DNA of 64,000 bases from Balaenoptera acutorostrata (lineage: Eukaryota; Chordata; Mammalia; Artiodactyla; Balaenopteridae). The stretch lies in contig NC_080067.1 in NCBI RefSeq assembly GCF_949987535.1, positions 56,602,405 to 56,666,404 on the forward strand, read 5' to 3'. The position numbers and the translations under genes are program-made. Position 1 is the first letter of the stretch, and each line of letters starts with the position of its first letter. Shown here piece by piece: positions 51,045-63,750 of the stretch. The notes beneath the pieces are model-generated. The model was not told where the DNA came from and did no database searches. It saw only the letters and a program-made list of their open reading frames with translations.

Positions 51045-51369
51045 AAGAAATGTAAAGCATTCAGCACGTCCCTGACATGTAGAAACCCCCCAGAATGGCA
51101 GCAATTGCTAAGGTCAGGAAAAAATAACAGGAAGTGGGTGAAATTAATTTTAATTATATATGTATACTAGCTTCATCTTCTTTGTTTATTTAGGTTATCA
51201 TTTACATACATAAAAATTTATCAATTCTAAATGAACAGTTTGATTGACTTTGGTAATTGTATATAATGTGTAACCATCACCATCATGATACAGAATGGTT
51301 ACTGTGCCTTAAAAGTTTTCCATCGACTTTGTCTGAATTCCTTATTTTTTGGATGTTTAGGACTATTTA

Positions 51370-51615
51370 TTCTCTCCTTAAATGTTTATTTAGCACCTGT
51401 TATATGGCAGGCAGGGTTCAGGGTGTTATGCGAGACATCACTGAACAAACCAGACAAAAATCCCTGCCCTCCTGGAGCTTACCTTCTAGGGAGAGGGGGC
51501 AGGCAATAAACAAAATACAGTGTCATCAACACCCCCATCCCAATTCGATAGGTGAAGATTCTGGCTTACAGGGAGGGGAAGGGACTTAGCCAAGGTCACA
51601 CAGATAATGAAAGTT
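51370..51615 (+). repeat. MIR-like SINE
   Basis: 'tttagcacctgttatatggc', 'ccctcctggagcttaccttc' and 'ttagccaaggtcacacagat' occur in MIR order. Confidence 0.75.
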
Positions 51616-52203
51616 CAGTAACACAAAAACGGGGGACAGCTGGGGGCTGTAGTGGACTGAGCATGCATGTGTCAGCCAAAAAGTGATCACTCCCTCTCAG
51701 CCCTGGACATTTATTGCCAGAACTCTGCAGAGGAAACTAAAGCACACCTAGAGTCAGCTTGTGGGCCATCAGTTGGGGACCCCTGGAAGAATGGTGAGGG
51801 TTATAAAACAGCACTGTAACTTTAATGCATTTAGACACACTTGAATATCATATTTATAGATTTTTAAAAAGGAATTCTTCTCTCTCCATCAGCCCCCATT
51901 TTTGGTTCCAAGGAAAAAATTTGATTACTATGTTTTTCTTTCTTTTCATGTACCTTGGAAGATCCAGGCCATGAATGGTCCTTTTCCTGAGTTCTGTTTG
52001 GAGACACTTGATTGCCTTTCATGGCCTCTCAAACATTGACTCTCTGGGTGATTTTAGGAAAGTCACTTTACTTCTCTGGATGTGTTTCTGTTCTTGTAGA
52101 TGAAGAATACTGGAACAGATTTGTTTCTAGGGGCTCTTCCAATACTTCAGAAAATGAGGCAGTGTGGTGTGGGCAGGAATATCAGCCTTGAGTTCCCATT
52201 CTT

Positions 52204-52504
52204 TCTTTTTTTTTTTTAAATTAATTAATTAATTTATTTTTGGCTGTGTTGGGTCTTTGTTGCTGTGCATGGGCTTTCTCTAGTTGTGGTGAGCGGGGGC
52301 TACTCTTCGTTGCGGTGCGTGGGCTTCTCATTGCGGTGACTTCTCGTGTTGCCGAGCATGGGCTCTAGGCGCGTGGGCTTTAGTAGTTGTGGTGCACGGG
52401 CTTAGTTGCTCCGCGGCATGTGGGGTCTTCCTGCGCCAGGGATCGAACCCGTATCCCCTGCATTGGCAGTCGGATTCTTAACCACTGCGCCACCAGGAAA
52501 GCCC
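52204..52504 (-). mobile_element. CHR SINE, minus
   Basis: Reversed CHR SINE, target duplication 'tgagttcccattctt' (52189-52203) and 'tgagtccccattctt' (52505-52519), one mismatch. Confidence 0.96.
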
Positions 52505-52654
52505 TGAGTCCCCATTCTTGATGTAGCACGTGAATGTGGCAGACCCTAGTGGGTAAGAGCCTGTGGTCACATCGGACAGACTTAGGTTTCCAGCTCCTCT
52601 CTTGAAAATGTGTAACATTTTCTATGCATTAGTTTCCTCATTTGCAATATCAGG

Positions 52655-53755
52655 TTTATTTTTTTAAAACAGATATAATTGACATATAACACGGTATTTG
52701 TTTTAGGTATTTAACATGATGATTCAATATTTGTACATCTTGCGAAATGATCACTGCAATAAGTCTAGTTAACGTCCATATGACACATAGTTACAGAACA
52801 TTTAAGATCTACTCTCTTAGCAACTTTCAAATATACAATACAGCATCGTTACCTATAATCACCATGCTGTACATTGTCTACCCAGGACTATTTACCTTAT
52901 AACTAGAAGGTTGTTTCTTTTGACCACTTTCAACTGTTTCACACCCTCCTCCCCTACTTCCGACTTCTGGCACCCACCAGTCTGTTCTCTGTATCTGTGA
53001 GTTTGGGTTTTTTAAAAAATATTCACATATAAGTGAGATCATACAGTATTTGTCTTTATCTGGCTGACTCATTTCACTTAGCATAATGCCCTTGAGGTCC
53101 ATCCATGTTGTTGCAAATGGCAGAATTTCCTTCCTTTTTATGGTTGAATAATACTCCATTGTGTATATACACCACATTTTCTTTATCCATTCATCTGCTG
53201 ATGGATACTTAGTGTTTCCATGTCTTGGCTATTGTAAATAATGCTGCAATAAACATGAGGGTGCAGATATCTTTTCAAGACAGTCATTTTGTTCCTTTGG
53301 ATAAATACCCAGATGTAGAATTGCTGGATCATGTGGTAGTTCTATTTTAAATTTTTTGAGGAAACTCCATACTTTTTTCCATAGTAGCTGCACCAATTTA
53401 CAGGTCTATTAGCAGTGCACAGGGATTCCCTTATCTCCACATTCTCACTAACACATGTTATCTCTTGTCTTTTTGATAATAGCCATTCTAACAGGTGTGA
53501 GGTGATACCTCATTGTGGTTTTGATTTGCATTACCCTGATGATTAGTGATGTTGAGCATCTTTTCATGTACCTATTGGACACTTGGCATGTCTCCTTTGG
53601 AAAAATGTCTAATTATTTCTTTTGCTTATTTTTTAATTGCACTGCTTTTTTCTTTAATTGAGTCGTATGAGTATAAATTTTGGATATTAACCCCTTATTA
53701 GATATATAATTTGCAAATATTTTCTCCCATTCCATAGGTTGCCTTTTCATTTTTT
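52655..53755 (-). mobile_element. LINE-1 3' region, minus (older)
   Basis: Antisense LINE-1 from a 3' UTR-like start ('gatataattgacatataaca') through ORF2 C-terminal text to 'tccataggttgccttttcat', where a younger LINE-1 begins. Confidence 0.85.
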
Positions 53756-54850
53756 TTAATTGAAGTAATTGGTTTACAATGCTGTGCCAATCTCTGCTGT
53801 ACAGCAAAGTGACTCAGTCGTACACACATACACATTCTTTTTTTAATATCCTTTTCCATTATGGTTTATCCCAGGAGACTGGATATAGTTCCCTGTGCTC
53901 TACAGTAGGAACTTGTTGTTTATCCATTCTAAATGTAAATAGTTTGCATCTAACAACCCCAAATTCCCAGTCCATCCCTCTCCCTTCCCCACTCCCCCTT
54001 GGCAACCACAAGTCTGTTCTCTATGTCCGTGAGTCTGTTTCTATTTCATAGATGGGTTCATTTGTGCCATATTTTAGATTCCACATATAAGTGATATCAT
54101 ATGGTATTTGTCCTTCTCTTTCTGACTTACTTCACTTAGTGTGATAATCTCTAGTTGCATCCATGTTGCTGCAAACAGCATTATTTTGTTCTTTTTTATG
54201 GCTGAGTAGTATTCCATTGCATATATGTACCACATCTTCTTTATCCATTCATTTGTTGATGGACATTTAGATTGTTTCCATGTTTTGGCTATTGTGAATA
54301 GTGCTGCTATGAACATAGGGGTGCATGTATCTTTTTGAATTATGGTTTTGTCCGGATATATGCCCAGGAGTGGGATTGCTGGATCATATGGTAATTCTAT
54401 TTTTAGTTTTCTGAGGAACCTCCATACTGTTTTCCATAGTTGCTGCACCAACTTACTTGCCCACCAACAGTGTAGGAGGGTTTGCTTTTCTCCACACCCT
54501 CTCCAGAATTTGTTATTTATAGACTTTTTAATGATGGCCATTCTGACTGGTGTTGAGGTGGTACCTCATTATAGTTTTGATTTGCATTTCTCTAATCATT
54601 AGTGATGTTAAGCATCTTTTCATGTGCCTACTGGCCATCTGTATGTCTTCTTTGGAGAAATGTCTATTAAGGTCTTCTGCCCATTTTTCGATTGGGTTGT
54701 TTGTTTTTTTCGTTGTTGAGTTGTATGAGGTGTTTGTGTATTTTGGAGATTAAGCCCTTGTCGGTCACATCATTTACAAATATTTTCTCCCATTCCGTAG
54801 GTTGTTGCCTTTTCATTTTTTGATGGCTTCCTTTGCTGTGCACGAGGTGT
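53756..54850 (-). mobile_element. LINE-1 3' region, minus (younger, adjoining)
   Basis: A T-run marks the reversed poly-A tail. Then come 'gtttacaatgctgtgccaat', the LINE-1 3' UTR, and the ORF2 C-terminus. A 155-codon minus frame (54074-54541) still reads ORF2 C-terminal text such as '[19 protein letters not shown]', so this copy is less decayed than its neighbour. Confidence 0.87.
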
Positions 54851-55029
54851 GCGTATATGTTAGCTACTCCTCCAGAAGCTTTGTCATCCTAATATAATGA
54901 AAGCAAGGCTCAGACCAATTTCTCCCACACATGAAGATATTACTAAACAAACATTTATTAGCAAACAGAAATAACCATATTACCTGTTCCGCAGCTTGAT
55001 GAGGCCCTGCTCTTTGTTCCTCTTGAGAA

Positions 55030-55195
55030 AAGTCCTCTCAGCCTTATCTGCCCATTGAAATCACCTGAGGAGATTTAAAGACTACTGATCTCTGGGTCCC
55101 GACCCAGAGTTTCTGATGTAATTGCTTTGGGTGTGGGAGGTTTTTATCTCCTCTGATGATTCCAATGTACAACAAAAGTTGAGAACAACCGACCT
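55030..55195. mobile_element. MER5/MER20-like hAT MITE
   Basis: 'gcccattgaaatcacctgag', 'gacccagagtttctgatgta' and 'gttgagaacaacc' follow the family layout. Confidence 0.7.
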
Positions 55196-55244
55196 CTATA
55201 AGTTATAGATTCACAGACTGTCACCCTACAGGAAAGGTTTTTTG

Positions 55245-55541
55245 TTTTGTTTTTTTTTATTAATTTTATTTTATTTATGGCTGTGTTGGGTCTTCGTTTC
55301 TGTGCGAGGGCTTTCTCTAGTTGTGGCAAGCGGGGGCCACTCTTCATCGCGGTGCGCGGGCCTCTCACTATCGCGGCCTCTCTTGTTGCGGAGCACAGGC
55401 TCCAGACGCGCAGGCTTAGCAGTTGTGGCTCACGGGCCTAGTTGCTCCAGGGCACGTGGGATCCTCCCAGACCAGGGCTCGAACCCGTGTCCCCTGCATT
55501 GGCAGGCAGACTCTCAACCACTGCACCACCAGGGAAGCCCC
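55245..55541 (-). mobile_element. CHR SINE, minus
   Basis: Full reversed SINE with a perfect 15-bp target duplication 'aggaaaggttttttg' at 55230-55244 and 55542-55556. Confidence 0.97.
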
Positions 55542-55690
55542 AGGAAAGGTTTTTTGAAGGCAGCAGTGACTATATTTTATTGGCTGGATTCTGTTATCTT
55601 TTTACTTGGCACCAGGCAATCAAAGCTAGACATAGAACATAGAGTTAGGAATTTAGCTTAGGATGTTGTCCTTAAGGATGTAGTCTAGAA

Positions 55691-56112
55691 CATGGGTTGG
55701 CAAACTACTGCCTGCCAGTCAAGTCTGACCCAGCGCTTCTTTTTGTATGACCCACACGTTTAGAATGATTTTACTTTTTTTTGTTGTTAACTTTTACATT
55801 TTTTAATGGTTGAAAAGAAATCAAAAGACGAATATTCTTTTGTGACACATGACAATGATAAAAACCCAAGTAGCTTTGCTCATTTGTTTGTGTATTGCTT
55901 AGGGCTGTTTTGCATTATGGGAATGAGCATCACGCAGAAACCATGGGACAGAATCGTTGGGCCAAGACAGTACATGGTGCTTTCATGGTTTCCCCCTGCT
56001 GCTCGGCACACTACACATCTCTGTGGTGCAGCTATAACTCGATTTGCTTGTTGCCCCACAAAGCCTAAAAGATTTATTATCCAGAACTTTACAGAAAGAG
56101 TGCTAACCCCTG
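55691..56112. mobile_element. hAT-type DNA element, near full length
   Basis: Ends 'gggttggcaaac' and 'gtgctaacccctg' are inverted, with flanking octamers 'gtctagaa' and 'gcctagat' as a decayed 8-bp duplication. The open frame at 55806-56162 runs across it and is not a gene. Confidence 0.8.
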
Positions 56113-56470
56113 GCCTAGATGCTTCACTAGATTCTTATACTTTCTTCGTGGGAGCAAGGTGAATGCTTCTAAAATATGTTACCCCATTTACATACTTTAA
56201 ATATCACTCATTCCAACAAAGAGACACCACTTCTAACATTCACTATTAAAAAGTCACTACTTTTCCCAATGAAGACCAACCTCTGGCCTCCATTCTATAG
56301 AGAGCAGAGCCTATGTTGTGCGTGTGGCATGGAGAAGAGAAAGTTGGTAGCTCCATGTCTGGCGGGCAAGCTCTCTAATGAGGATGCCAGAGGCCACCGA
56401 TGGCTGTCAATTTGTAGTTAGGGTAGCAGGACCTAGGAGATAATTTAACTAGTACACACTCTGTCTACGA

Positions 56471-56633
56471 TTTTCAATCCTGGTTGCATAGTGGAATCAT
56501 CTAGAAGGTTTTAAAAACATCAGTGCCTAGGTCCCACCCCCACACCCTTTGAATCAGAAGTTCCAGAGATAGAACCCAGGTATTTTTTTAAAAGTCCCCC
56601 CAGGTGACTTATGTGTAAGGGTTGAGACCCACT
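56471..56633. mobile_element. MER20/MER5-like hAT MITE
   Basis: 'cctggttgcatagtggaatc' to 'gggttgagacccact' with the inner 'cccacccccacaccctttga'. Confidence 0.75.
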
Positions 56634-56975
56634 ATTCTGTGATGAAGCCCTCTGAAGTAAATTACTGACATCATAACAGGTAGATAAGCTAATATTAGAC
56701 ATGAAAATAAAGTAAAATGGAGTAGATGGTATAATCAATGCTAATCTTTTAACATTTTATTAAAATTTCAGAGCCAAGTGGTCCCTACTCACTCTAAGAA
56801 TGTGTACATTTACAAATAGAACAAGAGGAAAATTTGCAAAAACACAAGATTTGAAGGACACACACAGTCCTGACTAAATCTTACCCTTTATCAAGCCCTG
56901 ATTAATTTAATCTAACTGGGAATTTTCCACGGCAAACTTGTTCCCCCAAATTACCTGAGCTGTTTTACCCTAGAA

Positions 56976-57184
56976 CAGGGGTTGGTAAAAGTCTGTAAAG
57001 GACTGGATGGTAAATATTTTAAACTTCGTGATCTCTGTTGCAATGACTCAACTCCACCATGGCGGCACAGAAGCAACCACAGATGAAACAACAACGAACA
57101 AATGTGGCTGTGTACCAATAAAACTGTATTTCCCCAAACAGGAAGTGGGCCAGACTTGTGCTGAGGGCCTAGTTGGCTGAACCC
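56976..57184. mobile_element. hAT-type nonautonomous DNA element
   Basis: 'caggggttggtaaaagtctg' at the left and 'tgtgtaccaataaaactgta' inside; same family as 15131 and 55691. Confidence 0.78.
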
Positions 57185-57189
57185 TACTA

Positions 57190-57368
57190 TAATCTAGAGC
57201 CGTAACTCCCAGCAGGATCCGTGTCACCTGGGAGCTTGCTAGAAATGCACATTCTCAGGCCGCCCCCCCCCCCCCCCCGCCCCAGTCCTCCTAAATCAGA
57301 AACTCCAGGGGAAGGCCCAGCAAACCCTCCGGGTAACGCTGATGCATGCCGAAATCTGAGGCCTGCCA
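57190..57368. mobile_element. MER5A-like hAT MITE with poly-C run
   Basis: 'cacctgggagcttgctagaa' and 'aatcagaaactccagggg' are MER5A text. A run of 16 C at 57263-57278 replaces the usual CCCCACCCC part. Confidence 0.8.
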
Positions 57369-57529
57369 CGCCACAGTAATCCTTCTGTGTGAGCAGGAAC
57401 GTCCTGCATAGCTGTTAGAAGCATACCTCTGGGCCTCCTGAATAGTGCCGAGGTCTCTCTGCTTTTAAGAATTACAGCAGAATTCTTAGATAAAGGGACT
57501 CATAACAGCCCCACCCTAGCACCAGACAT

Positions 57530-57690
57530 GTGATACAGATTGTTTTTCCTCATACCAACCCTGTGAAGGGAGACTGTGTAATAAGGCCCATTTTCCCCAC
57601 TAAAACGCTGAGGCTTAGAAGAGTTAGGTAAAATTGCCAACATCACACAGTTAGTAAGGGCAGATCCAGGATTCTAACCCCACTCATTCT
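57530..57690 (+). repeat. MIR SINE
   Basis: 'ataccaaccctgtgaaggga', 'aaacgctgaggcttagaaga' and 'catcacacagttagtaaggg' in MIR order. Confidence 0.8.
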
Positions 57691-58112
57691 GACTCCAGAG
57701 GAGTCAGCTACTTTAAGAAAGTGCTTTTGGTGAACTGGCTCATCTCACTTTGATTTGTGGGGAAAGCCGCTTTATTAGAGAGAGACCACGCACCTCTTCG
57801 GTAGTCATTTTAGCTAAAACCTTCATCTAGTTTCCTTTCCCAGGCTCCTGGAACCTTAACTAGAGTGCTGCTTTTCTACTCTCGGCTGCAACTTGGCCAC
57901 AACAACGAAAGTTTCCAGAGGAGAGCTCCTTACGACCTATAGAGTATTTTCATTTGTATGCTGATGTGACAAATGAACCCACACTATGCTCGGGTGTTCT
58001 GAGGAATATGAACTTCTTTATTTTGCCTCTATTTAACCTGTTTGTTCTCATGAGGGCTTCATGTGAAGAAGCAGGGCGGGGGAACCTAAATGTTCACTCT
58101 GTTTAATTCTTA

Positions 58113-58185
58113 GTCCAGTGGTTCTCAACTGAATGCACATTAAAACCACCGGGAAGTCTATTGAAAAGTGTTGCTGCCTGGGCAG
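58113..58185. mobile_element. MER5/MER20 5' fragment
   Basis: Starts 'ccagtggttctcaactgaat', the family terminus, and fades after 70 bp. Confidence 0.65.
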
Positions 58186-60222
58186 CATTAATTAATCAGG
58201 TCTTCATCTGTTGTCTCAGTTACTGGAATTGTGGGGAGGCGTTATTGGAAATTGAGGGGGACACAAGGTGCCCTTGGCATTTATGCAGCCCCTTCTCCTC
58301 ACTCACCAAAGTCCTTCTTGTTCTCTCTCTTTTCTATCATTCTATCATCCCCTCAGCCAAAGAAGGGTGGGACTTTTATTTTCCCTACCAGAACCTCATT
58401 CTACAATAGAACTCCAAGCCTCATGGCCCAGCTGCCATAGGCAGAAGGGCTATTTTCTAAATGATAAGAGAATTTTTGAGGCTTGAAACTTCCATACTCG
58501 ATTTTTCTTATGCTACTCTGAGGTGTGGGGAGAGAATGGGGTGGGAGTGGAGAAAGGAAAGTAGAAATACTCTCTCATAGCTATTGTCTTGCTGCATAAT
58601 CTTATTTTGAATGTCAGCGTCTGAATATAAATTCCTATGTTCTTTTTGCTTTCTGGAACAAATAATAATCTCCTCCCCTCCCGCCCCTATCCCCACTCCT
58701 AATCCACCTCCACCAAGGAGATTAGATACAGATATAGATAGACATAGACATATAGATATAGACACTTGGGTCAGTCCAGAGAGGTAGGGAGTAATTAACA
58801 CTCAGAAATGCAGAAGAGAAAAACATAGATGTTTTCCAAAATATTAACCCCATCACATTCTATGTCTCATGGTTCCTGTGCTTCCTTTATAGACTAGGAA
58901 ATAGGGGCTCAGGGAAGTTAATTTGCCCTGCTGAGGTCACACAGTTAATTACCCTCAGAATCAGGATCCAGCCCAAGATCCTGGCTATTAAGAGTTATAC
59001 ATTTACCCAGCTATATGTGGGGTCCCTATATCTCGTTCAGCATTTCCTGACTATTCCAGATCCACTGAATTAGAGTTTCTGGCAGTAGGCTTAGGAATCT
59101 GCCTTTTTAGCAAGCACAGATCCCTCGGAACCTAAAGTTGGGATGCCTGCTCTTGGGTGAACCCCAGCTACTGCCCTCAGGTCAGTCACCACCAAACCAT
59201 CACTTCCTACCTGGCCTTCTAGCTGTAGATGAATCAACCATCTACATTTAAGAGAATATTTTTCAAATCTTAATTTTGCCTCTGTCAAAATGACAGATTT
59301 TAAACTGTAAGCTTCTTTTGGACACAGGTGAATTGCCAAGGTAGCATTTTTTTCCCCCTAAAACTTTTAGACATTACGTGAATCTGACACTTTTTAAACA
59401 TGCTTACAAACTCAAGGTCCTGGAGTGAATGAGTTTTTAGAATCAGGAGAAAGATGAGTGGGATAACTAAAATGGACAGGACGAAGCCAAGCAGGGAAGA
59501 GAGAAGAGACGGAAGACAGCAAAGAAAGAGGTGAGACATTCAAAGAAAAACGGTATTAACAACTTTGGTACAAACCAGGAATAGAATTATGGTTTTGATA
59601 CATGTTAAAGGCAGGATATACCAACAAAGTGAGGTTAAACGTGCTGGAAGTCAGCATCTATAACTTGGGGGCAAGAGAAACATAGGATGAGAGGCCCAGT
59701 GAGGTCAGGTCAGGAGAGAAGGTAAGGGGTGGAGGTGTTTAGAGGGTTACAAGAGGCAGGGGAGGTTCAGCCCCTCTTATCTTTTGAGGCTCCAAATTGT
59801 ATTCAAATATGAAGAAAAGGCTAAATAGGGTTTCACAAATTATGGTATATTTTAAATGATAATTTTAGTAAGTTAATGCTTTTAACATGGAAGAGAATTG
59901 ATGTATTGCATGTCTAAGTTTATAGGAACATAACATCGAACTTTCCACTGGAACTTCTTTGTGAATGTGAAGTGTAAGGCAAACAGCTCTCCGGACCACA
60001 CAGCCACACGGGCCTGGGAAGGAGGAATCCTGTTCCCCAGTGCTAGGGAGAGCTGGACAAGCCCAAAGTGGATGTGAATAAGACCGTGACCCTCCCCTGC
60101 TTAAAACGCACCAAAATCTTCCCCTTGCCTCAAATTCTCAGTCCTTTACTACAGTCTATATTGCCTTACCTGCCAATCTGGGGAATTTCTTTAAAAGGTC
60201 CATTGCTTCCCACACTTAATTT
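58186..60222. other. Intergenic, no gene seen
   Basis: Contains a MIR at 58855-58990, a hAT-like fragment near 59040-59150, a GATA-type short repeat near 58725 and a possible L2 piece at 60090-60210. No coding frame is convincing. Confidence 0.5.
58855..58990 (+). repeat. MIR SINE
   Basis: 'aggggctcagggaagttaat' and 'aggtcacacagttaattacc' are MIR landmarks. Confidence 0.78.
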
Positions 60223-60478
60223 GTTTTTTTTTAACATCATTATTGGGGTATAATTGCTTTACAATGGTGTCTCAGTTGCTGCTGTATAACAAAGTGAATC
60301 AGCTATACGTATACATATATCCCCATATCTCCTCCCTCTTGCGTCTCCCTCCCACCCTCCCTATCCCACCCCTCTAGGTGGTCACAAAGCACCGAGCTGA
60401 TCTCCCTGTGCTATGCAGCTGCTTCCCACTAGCTAGCTATTTTACGTTTGGTAGTGTATATATGTCCATGCCACTCTC
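60223..60478 (-). mobile_element. LINE-1 3' UTR fragment, minus
   Basis: Reversed poly-A, then 'attgctttacaatggtgtct' and 'agtgaatcagctatacgtat', typical of a young cetartiodactyl LINE-1 3' end, heavily 5'-truncated. Confidence 0.85.
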
Positions 60479-60596
60479 ACTTAATTTTGCAAAGCGTTGG
60501 CTCTGTACAATTTTAATTGGGAAGGAAAAACAGAAGCTGTTGCTACTGTGAGTGTGCTGTGAAGATATGTAAAGATTTTTAAAAATTTCTCTCTCT

Positions 60597-60883
60597 GGGC
60601 TTCCCTGGTGGCGCAGTGGTTGAGAATCTGCCTGCCAATGCAGGGGACACGGGTTCGAGCCCTGGTCTGGGAAGATCCCACATGCCGCAGAGCGACTAGG
60701 CCTGTGAGCCACAATTACTGAGCCTGCGCGTCTGGAGCCTGTGCTCCGCAACAAGAGAGGCCGCGATAGTGAGAGGCCCGCGCACCGCGATGAAGAGTGG
60801 CCCCCACTTGCCACAACTAGAGAAAGCCCTCGCACAGAAACGAAGACCCAACACAGCCAAAAATAAATAAATAATAATTTTAA
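60597..60883 (+). mobile_element. CHR SINE, plus
   Basis: Full-length subtype with 'gcgatagtgagaggcccgcg', and target duplication of 'aaatttctctctc' on both sides (about 60584-60596 and 60887-60899). Confidence 0.95.
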
Positions 60884-61269
60884 AAAAATTTCTCTCTCAC
60901 ATAGGATTTTATTATAAGAGCTATAATTTCCAACTCATTTGTAAGTAGGCCACAGACACCTTGTGTTGCTCAAGAGGACTCACCTGGCAGAATTCTGCCA
61001 CATCAGTTCGGGTCCTCAGCTGTCCTGACACCTATAAGATTTCTAACCTGAATCAGCAGCACTTTGAGTGGTGGCGTGTAGGCGGTTGGACAGAGGTGTC
61101 CAAAAACACATATCCAATCTTATATCTGGTATGATATGGAGGGAGGAATAAATGATTTGAGGAATACAGAAAACTTTCTGCCCCAATATAATGTAAGTAA
61201 AATAGCTAAGGGTCAGAGGCATGTATCTGGGAGTCAATCAATGTGCATTCTATTGTTATATTGATGTAT

Positions 61270-61385
61270 ATCTATAATATATTGATTATATTCATTCTTC
61301 TGCCATTTTCAAGCTGTACAACCTTGACCAAGTCACTCACACTTTGGTCCTTTAGTTTCCTTATCAGTCAAGCAATAGGACTTAC
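61270..61385 (+). repeat. MIR SINE fragment
   Basis: 'gtacaaccttgaccaagtca' followed by 'ttagtttccttatcagtcaa' is the MIR centre. Confidence 0.7.
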
Positions 61386-61393
61386 TAAGGGGC

Positions 61394-61830
61394 GTTAACC
61401 AAGAATTCCAAGAATGGAGAAACGGTTGAGGCAAAAAAGAAACACAAAGTGTTTATCTGGGGATTGTTAGGTCTGCAGCTCTGGAAACACAGATCCCAGA
61501 AAGCACTTGAATTGTGTTCAGCTGGACTACAAAATGGGGGAGGTTTATAAAGGCAGAACCCCACAAGGTTACATACATTGTTTGTCTAGAATTAGGATTA
61601 GAGCTGGCAAGAAGTAAGGGTGCTCGGCAAGCAAGGATTAGTTGCGCTGGTGGGACAGAGGGGTGTGTGGGTGTGGCTGTGTGCATCTGCCAGCAGATAT
61701 TGTTTTGAAAATGGCTGGTGGTGTCCTTGAGTTTGATACTGTTCAGAAAATTCAAGTTCTCAGTGATGCAGGAATGTGTCTGAAACCACATCCACGATGG
61801 CCACCCAGCTCCATTTTAGATGCCTGAACC
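61394..61830. mobile_element. LTR-like repeat, left copy
   Basis: Starts 'gttaaccaagaattccaaga'. Shares long blocks with 63751-64000, such as 'tggactacaaaatgggggag'. Family not identified. The 112-codon frame inside is not a gene. Confidence 0.6.
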
Positions 61831-62099
61831 ATAGCTACTCCATTCTGACTTTTAAATGATCTTAAATATGTCATCAGGGGCCTTTAAGATCCCTAACAAC
61901 CTGATCCTTTTATGATTCTCTCATTGCCTCATCATGCAGACATAACAGAGATTCATTTCTTTACCTGAAGGCAGTGGGACTAAGACCTCTTCTGACAAGA
62001 CTTCAACAGCTATAAAGCAGAAACTATTAAGCCACCACCAGCCAATAGCTAACACTTTGGTTTGGGGGTGGTGGGGGGAGTAGGGATGGGGTGTAGGTT

Positions 62100-62545
62100 G
62101 ATGTAGATTTCATTATTGTTCCCAATTCCTTATTCCACCCTCTATTCATGCCCTATTGCCGTGTGCTTTGCAGTTCATTTCAGTAGAGACTATACTTCCC
62201 TGCTTTATTGATGTTGGGCTTGGTTGTGGACCTTGGCCACTGGGATATTAGTAGACCTAACATGAGAAGGCTTGAATTAGAGTTGCACAGTTGGTCTTGC
62301 CATCTTGACCACTGTCACTTCCATAAGATGACAAGCCCTGGGTAGTCCAAGGAGAACAAGAGATGTATGGAGCTGAGCTAGACTCAATCTACATTTTGGA
62401 GTTAAGGTCAGCTGAACACAGCCTAGATCAGTTGATTCTCAGGCAACTCACAGACAAATGAGCAAGAATAAATAATTCTTGTTTTAATCCACTGAGTTGT
62501 TGGCCACAGAGCATTGTAGCAATAGATAATTAATAGAATATAGGA
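62100..62545 (+). mobile_element. MLT1-type MaLR LTR, plus
   Basis: 'ccttggccactgggatatta' and 'ttttaatccactgagttgtt' followed by 'gtagcaatagataattaata' are MLT1 LTR hallmarks. Confidence 0.75.
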
Positions 62546-62639
62546 CTGGGCATCATTTATCAATAGAATACTTTTAACTGCAATTAATAGAGAATGCTAC
62601 TTACGAGAGCTTCACCAAAATTTCAGTGGGGGTTTTAGT

Positions 62640-63180
62640 GCCAAGCAACTGAAGCCAAGTGAGACAAGCTGAAATAGAAAAAGCAGTTTATTAAAAGGAT
62701 ATTGGGTAGCTAGAATCCTGGTGGAGGTGGGGTAGCCAGAAATAGATTTGGAGATGTCACAGGATCACCAAAATCTAACCACACAGCCCTTCCGGTTGCA
62801 GTGTAACTGCTGCTGCCACAGGATACATACACCACAGATGCCACATGCACTAGACATCAGATGCCAGTGATACTGCTGTTTCTGGAAATTGAACGCAGTG
62901 GCCACTGATCAAAACCTACAGAACGGAAATGCTCAGCCTCTGCTTTAGCTCCGTGCAACTCCGTGATTCACCATTAGATTCTGATTCTTGTGTGTGTTTG
63001 TGCATCTGTTTAGTGCATGTTACACCCTAACTTCAAGGGAGAATAACAAGGTGAGTATCTGATATTTACAGCTTCTCTGGTGAGAGGTGGGCTGTTCATA
63101 AAGTGGGAAACTCCTAACACAGGAAAGAGGAGGTGGCATGCTGGGCAGCCAATGTAAAAGATAAACGCCCACTTCAAACA
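62640..63180. other. Unassigned, probably old LTR
   Basis: 'gcagtttattaaaaggatat' and the following G-rich text resemble an LTR, but I could not name the family. No gene. Confidence 0.35.
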
Positions 63181-63340
63181 ACAGAAGTTATCAGCTCATC
63201 TAACAGTACATCTAAGATGTAGGGCACATTTCCCCAATGCTTGGCCCTGGAAATCCACAGTGTCATTCAGACTCAGTTTCTTTTCTCCTCACATTCTTCC
63301 ACAGTCTGGCTTCACCCTAAGGCTGCTCCCTTCAAAGTTA

Positions 63341-63717
63341 TGCCTATGGTCTGAATGTTTGTTTCCCCCCCTACACCCTCCAATTTATATGTTGAAATCC
63401 TAGCCCCCAAAGATGATGGTATTTGAAGATAAGGTCTTTGGGAGGGGATTAGGTCACGAGGGTGGAGCCCTAATGAATGGGATTAGTGCTCTCATAAAGG
63501 AGACCCCACAGAGCTCCCTAGCCCCTTCTACCATGTGAGGACACAGAGAGAAATTGCCAGCTCTGAACCAGGAAGAGGGTCTTTACCAAAATATGACCAT
63601 GCTGGCGTTTTGATCTTGGACTTCCCTGCCTCTGGAACTGTGACCAGTACATTTCTGTTGTGGATAAGCTACCCAGTGTGTGGCATTTTGTTATAGCAGC
63701 CCAAATGGGCTAGGACA
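63341..63717 (+). mobile_element. MaLR (MST/MLT-type) LTR, plus
   Basis: 'tatggtctgaatgtttgttt', 'gggattaggtcacgagggtg' and the end 'gcagcccaaatgggctagga' match a near-complete MaLR LTR, opposite in orientation to that at 23702. Confidence 0.88.
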
Positions 63718-63750
63718 GTTATATAATGGATGCCACAGAAATTGGAGCTT

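Noticed and set aside
55806..56162. 118-residue plus-strand frame
   Set aside because: It spans a hAT-type element and is not coding.
61453..61791. 112-residue minus-strand frame
   Set aside because: It falls inside an LTR-like repeat found again at 63751 and lacks any domain.
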